The notes under the pieces: generated by a model
Databases searched by the model: none
Seen by the model: only the letters and a program-made list of their open reading frames with translations
What the model was told of the DNA's origin: nothing
Part shown: in pieces, positions 54,755-64,000 of the stretch
Layout: each line of letters starts with the position of its first letter
Position numbering within the stretch: the first letter of the stretch is position 1
Assembly: GCA_020747015.1 (NCBI GenBank)
Contig: JAGTJM010000003.1
Span: 372,001-436,000, forward strand
Direction: 5' to 3'
Source: Pyrenochaeta sp. MPI-SDFR-AT-0127
Taxonomy: Eukaryota > Ascomycota > Dothideomycetes > Pleosporales > Cucurbitariaceae
Length of the DNA: 64,000 bases
Program-made: the position numbers and the translations under genes

Positions 54755-57700
54755 TCACAACGGTCTTCCGCCGACGAAGTCGCTCCACGACCTGACTTCG
54801 CTTGGGATACCCTCCTTCTTAGGTAGCTTTTCACTCATGCATTGGGAGAAGAGGACAGCGGTCTGTCATAATCGTTAGCTTTGTAGGCTGGTTTCCAGGA
54901 ACAACAAGCAAGCTTACCTTAGGTTCCATGAACAGCGGCACACCGAAGTCGACTGCATTCCTCCTCATAACATAATCCTCATCCAGCAGACCGTTCGCCC
55001 TGTACTTCGCCAAATTAAAGCAGCCGCGGATATCATTCTTTTCGAATACCTCGCGCAGTTTCCTCTTGTCTTCCTTGGGGAATTCGATAACTTCGACGTT
55101 GATGCCTTCAGCGTTCTTTTCAAGAAGAGACTTCACGTCGTTATTGACAGCGAAGAATTTGTAGCCGAGTGGATGTATGTATTTCGCGATCTGGATCAGC
55201 GAATTGGAATGCAGAGAATCTGCTGTGGTATCACCCCCAAACAGAAGACCCTCGCCAGGTTGAGGTAGACGGAAGTTCATCTGGGACTGTGCCGAAGCCC
55301 AGTATGCCTCAATGAGATCCTTGCCAAAGCATGCCATTTCGCCGGTCGACGACATCTCGACGCCAAGGTAGGGGTCGGCACCGGCTAACCTAGTCCAAGA
55401 GAATTGAGGGACCTTCGTGGCAAGGTAGTTCCTCTCCACCGCCATGAGATCGGTGGGCTCAGGAACTTCGCGGCCAACGAGGGCCTTTGTGGCAACATCG
55501 ATGAAGTTGGTACCGAGGACCTTGCTAACGAAGGGGAAAGAACGAGATGCACGCAGGTTACACTCAATAACCTTGAGGTTGGGTTCCGCGCCATCAACCT
55601 CTTCCTTGATGATTTGCATGTTGAAAGGACCAGTGATGTTCCATGCCTTTGCGACCTTGTCAGCAATTTCCTTGACGCGTTCTTGTATCCTTTTATCTAG
55701 ATTGACAGGAGGCAGAACAAGGGTTGCGTCGCCAGAGTGGACACCAGCGTTCTCAACATGCTCACTGACGGCGTGTACAAGGACCTTCCCGTTAGAAGCG
55801 ACAGCATCGCAGTCAATCTCCTGGGCGCCGTCAATGTATTGGGTGATGACAACAGGGTGGTCGGGCGAGACAGACGAAGCAGCGAGAAGCTTGTCTTTGA
55901 GCTCATCTTCGCTTCGAATGACAGTCATTGCTGCACCAGAGAGAACATATGATGGCCGAACAAGGACAGGATACCCGACGGACTGGGCAAACTTCTTCGC
56001 TTCTTCATATGAGGTGAGCTCCTTCCAGGCTGGCTGGTCCACACCGATGGAGTCTAGAATCGAAGAGAACTTGTGGCGGTCCTCGGCCTTGTCAATGTCG
56101 TGGGGGTCAGTCCCGAGTACCTTGGCTTTGCCGGATTCTTGGAGCTTCAGTGCAATATTCTGTGGAAGCTGCCCGCCAACAGAAACAACGACACCGCTTG
56201 ACGTCTCGAGTTCGTATATGTCCATGACCCTTTCGTAACTCAATTCCTCGAAGTAGAGTCTATCAGCGACATCAAAATCGGTAGAATACGTCTCCGGGTT
56301 ATACGTTGAGGAAGTTAGTACATAATCTAAAATCTTGGTATGTTGACTTACATTGATCATGACAGTTTTCTTGCCAAGTTTATTGAGAGACATAGTAGCA
56401 TTGACAGCACACCAGTCGAACTCCACGGAACTTCCAATACGATAGACACCGCTACCAAGAACGAGGATGCCATGGTCGTCAAATGTGACATCATGCGATG
56501 AAGCGTTGTAGGTGGTGTACTGCCAATCGTTAGAGCCTGGTGAGTTTGGAGCGGGATATACTCGCCAAATAATTCGTGTTAGCGGGGAACTCAGCAGCCA
56601 GTGTGTCGATTCTCTTGACCCAGGGCCTGATACCGAAGCTCTTCCTGCGTGCTCGAACCTCGTCTTCGGTGCTGTTCACCGCCTTGGCGATCTGCTTGTC
56701 TGAGAAACCCATTTTTTTGGCCTTCAAGATGATTTCCTTCTTCAAGCCAAAGAGACTGCCTATGTCCTCGAGCTCGTAGGTGCAGTCGACGATGTTCTGG
56801 AGTTTGTGCAAGAACCACTTATCAATCTTAGTAAGGTCGTGTACCCTATCGACGGTGTAGCCCTCATGGAACAGAGCCTGGCCAACGGCAAGCCATCTAC
56901 GATCGGTAGGGTTCTTTAATTCGTCATCAAGGTTCTCGCCATACTTCTCACCTTGGAACCCGAGATACTTGGGGTCGACTTGTCGGCAAGCTTTCTGGAA
57001 GGACTCCTCGAATGTACGACCAATAGCCATAACCTCGCCGACAGACTTCATAGAGCTACCGATATCGCGCTTGACGTTCTGGAATTTGCTAAGATCCCAG
57101 CGGGGCATTTTGGTGACAACATAGTCCAGACTAGGCTCGAAATTTGCGGTAGTTGTCTTCGTGACCGCGTTGGGTAGCTCAGGAAGTGTATGCCCAAGAC
57201 CAATCTTTGCCGCAGTGTATGCCAATGGGTAACCAGTTGCTTTAGAAGCCAATGCAGAGGAACGGGACAAACGGGCGTTGACTTCAATGACCCTGTAGTC
57301 GAGACCATCCGGCTGGAGACAGTATTGCACGTTGCACTCTCCAACAACTCCTAAATGTCGGACGATCTTGATTGATGCAGAGCGGAGCATGTGGTATTCT
57401 TCGTCGCTGAAGGTCTGACTAGGCGAGACCACGATACTGTCGCCGGTGTGTACACCAAGGGGGTCGAAGTTCTCCATGTTGCAGACAGTAATGCAGTTGT
57501 CGCTTGCGTCGCGCACAACCTCATACTCGGCCTCTTTCCAGCCCTTCAGTGATTTCTCAACCAGGATCTGGGGTGAAAGGGTAAGCGATCGAGCGGACAA
57601 ATCCCTGAGTTCTTCAGGGTTGTTTGCAAACCCGGACCCAAGACCACCAAGCGCATATGCGGCACGGACGATGATAGGGTATCCAACCTTCTCGGCAGCA

Positions 57701-58484
57701 TCCAGGGCTTCGTCGATGGAAGAAACAGCAATAGACTTAGCGATTGGAATGTCGATCTCTTCCAAAGCACGCGCAAAAAGATCACGGTCTTCGCTAGTTT
57801 TTAACGTCTGGACGCTCGTCCCAAGGACCTTTACGCCATACTTCTCAAAGGTGCCTTTGGCGTCCATCTGCACGCCCAGGTTGAGCGCAGTTTGACCACC
57901 AAAGCTGAGAAAGATGCCGTCGGGCTTCTCTTTCTGGATAACATATTCGACATATTCGGGTGTAACAGGCAGGTAGTAGATTTCATCCGCGAGCACGTGT
58001 GACGTCTGAATAGTTGCGATATTAGGGTTGATAAGGACCGATTTGACACCGGCTTCCTTCAGAGCTTTGAGCGCTTGTGAGCCTAAAAACAGCAGGTATT
58101 AGTATGGTTTCTTCTCTGTTTACTTAAGAGTCATAGCAAATCCATACCCGAGTAGTCAAACTCGCCAGCCTGTCCGATGCTGAGGCCACCGCTACCGATG
58201 ACGAGGACCTTCTGCACATCCACCAGGTCCCGGGCACCAGCTATCGCGCCGCTGTTCAGATATGCCTGCGCATTAGGCGCCTCCTGTGTCTTATTCCATG
58301 ATGCTGAGACCTTTGTGAAAGCTCGCAGTTGCCGGAGGGCCGCAGGTGACTCACTGCTTGCGCGGAGAGAGGTCAATGGCCTGGTAGCTCGAGTTATGAA
58401 ACTTCGAGAGGAGGTAGTAGGTGCTATGGAGCGAATTCTCCCTGTAAAGGCTGGTGCGCGACGTGCCAGACCACAGAGAGCCAT
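54755..58484 (-). CDS. CPA2: Carbamoyl-phosphate synthase, arginine-specific large subunit, mitochondrial
   Basis: Synthesises carbamoyl phosphate for arginine from bicarbonate, ammonia (from the small subunit) and two ATP (family knowledge). Exons: 58484-58148, 58082-56566, 56519-56352, 56303-54918 and 54862-54755, giving 1171 aa. The N-terminus is an Arg/Ser-rich presequence (MALCGLARRAPAFTG), and the synthase starts at KVLVIGSGGLSIGQAGEFDY. Both ATP-grasp halves are present: IIVRAAYALGGLGSGF with EVNARLSRSSALASKATGYP, and VLVRPSYVLSGAAM with ECNLRASRSFPFVSKVLGTN. The oligomerisation segment and an MGS-like end (KEGIPSEVRSWSDF) complete it. No glutaminase or ATCase domain is fused, which excludes URA2. 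Intron 2 is GC-AG. Intron 3 (56304-56351) has GTAAGT and TACTAAC but ends in CG; the model above assumes it is removed. Unspliced, it would add 16 residues in frame. Confidence 0.93.
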
Positions 58485-58645
58485 TGCACTCGATGCAGCT
58501 TGGTGCAGCTTGGGAGCTTTGAAGCTTCAACAGATACCCGGCAATAGAGAAGTAGGGCGGCGAATGCGCGTTGAAAGGGTCGCTCAAGGGCCGATGGGTA
58601 TGATTGAAGTCTGCTACAGCTCAAGCCCAGCAGAGCAGAGTGCGA

Positions 58646-59029
58646 ATGACTCTTGTCAAGATTTTTGGGCCAAAGCGTGGAGAAGATGTGATGCCAAAAT
58701 TTAGTGATTGGCCAATCGCAGGAACTCCGATATCGACGCTCGATAAGACCAAGGCGGTCAAGGACGCGATTGATGACTACATGCATCAAGATCTCCCACA
58801 ACCACACGATCGTTCAGCCAGGCTTCATTTAGTCGAGGCAGTCAACGTTGAATTAGACCTGTATAAAGCCGATCTGAAGACAATTTTGCGCTTTGCGGCG
58901 GCCAAAGGCAAGGCAAATGACTCCGCACGACAGTACCGATTGCGGCGTCCAAGACAGCATTGGCGCGCGGCAGAAGAGTTTTTGGAGTATCTGTGCATCA
59001 CTTTCCATCATTTGCAAGGGTACACATGA
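58646..59029 (+). CDS. Small hypothetical protein, divergent from CPA2
   Basis: ATG frame of 127 codons starting 161 bp from the CPA2 start on the opposite strand. The translation MTLVKIFGPKRGEDVMPKFS continues with charged, helix-like sequence (KAVKDAIDDYMHQDLPQPHD, LDLYKADLKTILRFAAAKGK) and ends WRAAEEFLEYLCITFHHLQG-YT. Composition looks protein-like, but I recognise no family. It may be real or a chance frame. Confidence 0.35.
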   Translation: MTLVKIFGPKRGEDVMPKFSDWPIAGTPISTLDKTKAVKDAIDDYMHQDLPQPHDRSARLHLVEAVNVELDLYKADLKTILRFAAAKGKANDSARQYRLRRPRQHWRAAEEFLEYLCITFHHLQGYT

Positions 59030-59310
59030 TATGGTTCATGTAGCAAATTTGTACACCCACTCAACCTTTGGGCTACGGGTAAGCCCAGAGACTGTCACTG
59101 TTGTCACGATCAGTGCTCTTGCTTTGTCGTTGCTAAGCATGTTAGGTATTGGGATGGTCACCAAAAGTGCAGGATGGACCATTGGACTAATCGAAAAAGA
59201 AGCTTTCCAAATATGGAAGAATTGTAGTATGTCTCTCATAACGACCAATAGATTCATGCGTCTATAAACATGAAATCATAGGTTATGTCTGAGTTGTTCC
59301 AGCTTGATAC

Positions 59311-60212
59311 TCATCCCGCCTTCTTCTGTTTGTCTGCAGCCGTATGCCTATTCTTGTATTCTCGTGGGCTTTCCGGCGCCTTTGTACTTGCCCCGCCTAA
59401 TCGTTGAATCAGGCTGGGTTTCGCCCACATCCCAACCTTGCGATCTCGCGCCTTATCCTCAGCAGCGCGGTACTGTGCTTCGGCTGTCCCAAACTCTGCG
59501 CCACTCTTCGCTTCATACACAGTCGCCAATCCCATCTTCAGCATCTCTAATCCCACATCCTTCTTGAAAAACCATCTGCGCACGTAAACCTGTGCCACCA
59601 CTCGATCATACTGATCCCGTCTATATATGTATGCACGAACTCGTTTATTGAGAGTCAGACTCGTAAGCCAGTCAAGGGCTTCTTTCGAGTATGGTTGCGC
59701 TTCCCGCCCCCAATGCGCGAGTTCTGGAGCATCGACACCGGCAATTCGGATGTGTAGCTGCACACGTGGTTAGTGACTGATTAAGTGCGAGCACAAGCCA
59801 AACCATTCCACACAAATTCATTGCTGAAAGGTGCACTCACAGTCTGTTTGGTCAGGTCTTCTCTCTTTGTAGGTACTCTTTTCCAAGGCAGCCAACCCCA
59901 CCCAGCCATTCTCCCACCAGGTGTATGGAACAACCTAAAATTGTCTGCATCTCCAACACTCGTGACCTGACCGAACAAGCTTCTCCGTCGAAAGTAGTCG
60001 GGCTTGATGTGGTTGACAGTCGGAATACGCCGTAAATATGTCTTGTACAAGCGAGCACCAGCAATAGTTGAGATGGTCAACACAAGAGACGGGATTAGAG
60101 TGCGCGGCTCAGTGAACGTAGTAGACCAATCAGTCGTCTTCAATGAAGCGACCCATGTTGAAAAGCCGCCCTTCTTCGGGTCATCGTCTTCGCCTGACCA
60201 AGGCCATCGCAT
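59311..60212 (-). CDS. LCL3: Lcl3, staphylococcal-nuclease-like probable endonuclease
   Basis: Predicted membrane-anchored mitochondrial endonuclease of the thermonuclease (SNc) fold (family knowledge). Two exons, 60212-59841 and 59757-59311, with an 83-nt intron; 272 aa. The start MRWPWSGEDDDPKKGGFSTW leads to WVASLKTTDWSTTFTEPRTL and a single membrane segment (IPSLVLTISTIAGARLY). The nuclease domain opens at FGQVTSVGDADNFRLFHTPG and, after the intron, LHIRIAGVDAPELAHWGREA (the RIAGVDAPE metal-site block), then QYDRVVAQVYV (catalytic Arg region) and GLATVYEAKSGAEF. The C-terminus is basic. An in-frame upstream extension to 60323 lacks family similarity. Confidence 0.93.
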
Positions 60213-61707
60213 TGTTTGTTTCGCGAAAGTGTCGCGGCAAAGAGATGAACCAGACGAGCTCCTGAGCTTTGGATGCAGAATTACGTCGTCGAAGACCGTG
60301 CACATACACGTGACCAGGCTCATCCAGCTGCCAGGTACATGGTAGATGGTGAGTGACGCAGATACTAGGGCTGTTGATTGAAACGTGCATTATGGCACGT
60401 GTTGGTTGAAATATTCACATTTGGATGGGCAAATTCAATTCATTGACTTTCTGTAGTTACGTAAGTGGGTGTGGCAGTATACCATTCCCCTAATTGGAAC
60501 ATAGCTATCAATGACCAGGCCTTCTGGCCGACAAAGTGAGACGTAGAACCTATTGTACATTGCAGCCTAGTGTGTCCTAACTTTGGACCGTGTTGGAGGT
60601 GACAGAAACGCCGCGTTACTACCCCTACCTTTGCGCAACTCCGGCACCAAGTATTCATATAGCGCTTCTTATATTGGCACGAAGAGGGTGCATGACCTAT
60701 AAATCTGCGGGCCTAGAACAGAAGAATAATCTTTCTGTTCGCCGCTCCTGCATCTAGCTTTCACGATGTGAAATGACCGGTATCGATTCATGATGTTCGG
60801 CTCTCCGCGGTGACAGTATCCATGAGGACTCGTCGCAGGCAAGATGAAAGTGGTATTGCCGATGATGGATGTAAGATGTGGATAATTCATTGGATGGCCG
60901 CTGGAGGATCATGCTCATGGCATATCTACAGATTTGGCTATCAGCTTTGGGCTCTTTGTGGCTATCAAGGACCTTGATCTTACTTTTGGAATCATCCACA
61001 GACTCCTTGAACATTAAGTGATTTCTGATACCTTTCTCTCTCCAGTTTCTCTACCTACCATACAGTGCGCGGCATGAACGAGACACGACACGATCGAACT
61101 TGCAACACCCATCATACACCCATGATGTCCTCTAAAGAGATGCATGAGGGCGCGCGACCGATTCACCCATGGGAAAGTTTATCTTAATACGATTGACATG
61201 GGAACGAAGACGGCTGTTGATGGTCTGATGGAGTCTGAGCATCTCGCCTGATGAAGTGGAGTGGCGGGATGCAGATCTCGCTGGTTCGTTGACGTTAACG
61301 CACAAATCAGGCCAGACAGAACATGGTCGAGTGCCTGACTGAGGCGCACACCACTTCTGTCATGTGGGGTGCGTTGTGTACTGCGAGGGACGAGGTGGCC
61401 TGCGAACAGGCATGGTAGTTCAGGTTCTGGCATGGTTGGCTTTGACGGCGAAGCTAGGGCGCATGGCTCGCTTCTTCGATGCCTCGACCGCGAACCTCAG
61501 TTGATCGCTTGAGGGGCTCCTAATCTCCATCCACCCTCCCACCCTCGTTGCAAGAATCGATTTCCCCATGCTTATAATATTTTATTCCCTTTGTTGCTCT
61601 GTGCGAACTACTCTTCTTGCCAGGCGAAAGGTCCATTGTGGCTTTTAGCCCTTTTCTTGGTGGTATCAGGTGCCTCATGCGACTTCTGTTCCTCAACCTG
61701 CGCCGTC
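60213..61707. promoter_or_regulatory. Region between divergent LCL3 and LSD1-like genes
   Basis: 1.5 kb. Short ATG frames (60754-61014 and 61179-61433, both minus) have no recognisable domain. It should hold both promoters. Confidence 0.4.
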
Positions 61708-64000
61708 ATGTTCTCCACCTTCGCATCCACAACCGACCCCAGCGCACTCGATGACGGCTCGTACCTGTTTGACCAGTCTCACGATGATCTCCTGTCGCTG
61801 CCGATGTCCAATGATAGCATACATTTGAAAGGCGACATCGTTCCCATTACTGGGCTTAGTAACCTGGACTACGGCCGGGAATCTACTACATCGTCCGTGC
61901 ACTACGGTGATGCTCATGATACATCGGAGCTCAGTATCAGCCATTTGAATGGCAGGGACGAGCGAGAAAGTTCTACTCCAGGCGCAGTGTTCAATGGACA
62001 TGGGCCGACCTATCACCCGTCGCCACTACAACTTCCGTTCACACCCCAATCAACAATAGGGAATGGCGCAACTAGCATCAAGGCGAATAAAACTGTCCAC
62101 GTAAAAGAAGATCCTTCTCATAACGTGGCCAACGGCAGCGACGCCCCTCATACAATAAATCATCCATCACTAAAGGACCCTCGAGGGGACTTGGCTTTCA
62201 TGGCAAGAACACCACAAAGCCTAGGTCGCGAATCGCAAGACTCTTCGACACCTGAACTTCCCCAGTCTCGTGGACCGATCGAAATGCACCGAAGGACGAA
62301 TTCTAGCCAAGTCAAAGGCAAAGTCCCAGAATTGAAAGCAAGCTCAAGTATACCTGCGGAGCTATCCTGGCCAGAGTATGGACGACAGTGTATTCTGGCA
62401 GCAGAAAATAGCAGACTTAGCCCGTTCTCTCTACATCCATCAGAGTATAAGCTCTTGCGAGACCACGTTACTCATGCTCAAGTTACGATCTACTTGAACA
62501 TAAGGAACGGCATCCTGCGACTATGGCACCGGAACCCGCTGGTATATGTATCTTTCGAAGAGGCTGCGGGATGCGCTCGGGATAAGCGTTTCTTCGGTTT
62601 AGCGAAATTATCGTATTTGTGGCTCCTGAGGAATGGATACATAAACTTCGGCTGTGTCGAAGTACCCAGTGTTGTAGGCTCTACCCCACGAACAAAGGCT
62701 AATGTTGGAGCGAGACGTACAATCATCGTAGTCGGTGCGGGAATGTCAGGCTTGGGATGCGCTCGACAGCTGGAGGGGCTGTTCGCTCAGCTAGGCGATC
62801 AATTGGCAGAAGTGGGTGAACGACCGCCGAAGATAATTGTTCTCGAAGCCCGCCCGCGTGTTGGCGGTAGGGTATACTCGCATCCATTCCTCAATCAGTC
62901 TGGCTCCACGCTCCCGCCGGGGCATCGTTGCACCGCTGAGATGGGTGCGCAGATTGTCACGGGATTCGAGCACGGGAACCCAATGAATGCGATCATCCGA
63001 GGACAGCTGGGAATTCCTTACCACGGTCTACGCGATAACACGATACTGTACGATTACGATGGCACAGTTGTAGAGAGAAGCCAGGATATCCTGGTGGAGA
63101 AGTTGTATAACGACGTCTTGGAACGAGCGGCTGCATACCGAAACAAGGCGGCAGCTCATCGGACAGTGGAGGGTGATCGCAACCTCTTGCTCTTTGGACG
63201 AGAGCCAAGCGATACGGGAGGGCCAACCATCGCTGAACTAGAAAATTCAGAGAGCCCTCTGCCGGCCAATGCTACGAGCACAGCATCAATCAAAGAAGAG
63301 AAACCCACGACAGGAGTGGAGAAGCTCGCCGGAAGGGCGTATCAGTTGAGCGCTGGCTTCAACCCCGACGTTACGGCAGCGGAGGCGGTGCAGGCCATGG
63401 GGTGGAAATTGAAACCAGATGCATCGGTATCGCAGTCTCTGGATCTTGATACGATCGCGAAAGCGTCCGAGTTCCCCACGCTGGGACAGACAATGGATGA
63501 AGGACTGAGGCAGTATCAGGCTTTGGTTGATATGAAGCCTAGGGACATGCGCCTGCTCAGTTGGCATCACGCGAACCTCGAATATGCAAATGCTTCCAGT
63601 GTCAATCAGCTTAGCTTGAGTGGCTGGGATCAGGACATCGGCAACGAGTTTGAAGGTGAGCATACCGAGGTGATTGGAGGTTACCAGCAAGTTCCACGCG
63701 GGCTGTGGCAGTGTCCCAGCGTGCTAGATGTTCGCTTCAATACACCAATCAAGACAGTCCACTACAACACTGAGGAGACACGAGTGGGCGGGGCTGTTCG
63801 AGTGGAGTGCAGCAATGGCGAAGTCTTTGGGGCTGATAAGATCATCCTCACAACTCCTCTGGGAGTATTGAAGTCTGGGTCCGTTACGTTCCAACCTCCA
63901 CTTCCAGATTGGAAGCAAGACGTTATCGAACGTATGGGCTTTGGTCTTCTGAACAAGGTGCGTCATACACTTTCATTGCAGTTGCTTATGTTCTAACATG
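61708..64000 (+). CDS. LSD1-type histone lysine demethylase (SWIRM + amine oxidase), 3' part outside window
   Basis: FAD-dependent lysine-specific demethylase-like chromatin protein (family knowledge: LSD1 homologues with SWIRM). One exon of 750 codons, 61708-63957, ends at LLNK with donor GTGCGT; the intron runs past the window end. Residues 1-215 are disordered and Ser-rich. The SWIRM domain is at about 216-314, with SWPEYGRQCILAAENSRLSP, HVTHAQVTIYLNIRNGIL and LSYLWLLRNGYINFGCVEVP. The FAD motif IIVVGAGMSGLGCARQLEGL is near 342, followed by IIVLEARPRVGGRVYSHPF and the oxidase core EMGAQIVTGFEHGNPM. ILTTPLGVLKSGSVTFQPPL lies close to the exon end. The frame opens upstream at a TTG (61591), but 61708 is the first ATG. 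The C-terminal oxidase half and any HMG box are not visible here. Confidence 0.9.

Noticed and set aside
55444..56238. 264-codon plus-strand frame antisense to CPA2
   Set aside because: A Ser/Thr/Pro-rich shadow of a highly conserved coding sequence.

Overview
The window is nuclear DNA from a filamentous ascomycete (Pezizomycotina). The protein sequences look most like Dothideomycetes; that class is my inference from remembered family sequences, not a computed placement. Genes are split by short introns (about 43-135 nt) with GT...CTAAC-like...AG signals, lie on both strands without operons, and are separated by intergenic stretches of 0.3-5 kb. I rebuilt 23 multi-exon or single-exon genes (two cut by the window edges), one intron-containing tRNA-Asp and a few weak candidates. 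I recognise no transposon, CRISPR array or secondary-metabolite core gene.

Layout. 0-5 kb: 3' truncated Fun30 chromatin remodeler (-), VMA21 (+), a DUF2406 protein (-). 6.4-13.7 kb: methylmalonate-semialdehyde dehydrogenase (-), calnexin (-), a Reg1-type PP1 regulatory subunit (-). 15.9-27.3 kb: MFS drug-type transporter (+), a small Cys/His protein (+), a complex I NDUFB10-type subunit (+), PalC (+), an APC-family amino-acid/GABA-type permease (+), tRNA-Asp (+), a GT34 glycosyltransferase (+). 28.6-37.5 kb: a fungal rhodopsin-like membrane protein (+), a FAD-dependent oxidoreductase (+), an APH/ACAD10-type phosphotransferase (+), TFIIS (-) and divergent EAF6 (+). 40.2-41.4 kb: a FlbC-like C2H2 conidiation factor (-) with a 4.9-kb gene-poor, G/C-run-rich upstream region. 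46.3-50.9 kb: a nine-exon hybrid histidine kinase (-). 52.3-64 kb: YOS1 (+), an F-box-like hypothetical protein (+), the arginine-specific carbamoyl-phosphate synthase large subunit (-), a small hypothetical ORF (+), LCL3 (-) and the 5' part of an LSD1-type histone demethylase (+).

Functionally this is a mixture of housekeeping genes: chromatin and transcription (Fun30, EAF6/NuA4, TFIIS, LSD1-like), ER and secretory functions (VMA21, calnexin, YOS1, GT34), mitochondrial metabolism (MMSDH, NDUFB10, CPA2, LCL3) and sensing/regulation (PalC, Reg1, histidine kinase, FlbC). I see no convincing new multigene system. The most unusual signals are at gene-structure level. The CPA2 gene has an intron with a perfect donor and TACTAAC branch point but a 3' end reading CG instead of AG, plus a second, GC-AG intron. 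The histidine kinase has a 13-nt microexon encoding the conserved MPIR of its receiver domain. Two introns are stop-free and in frame, and several G-quadruplex-capable tracts lie upstream of the FlbC-like gene.
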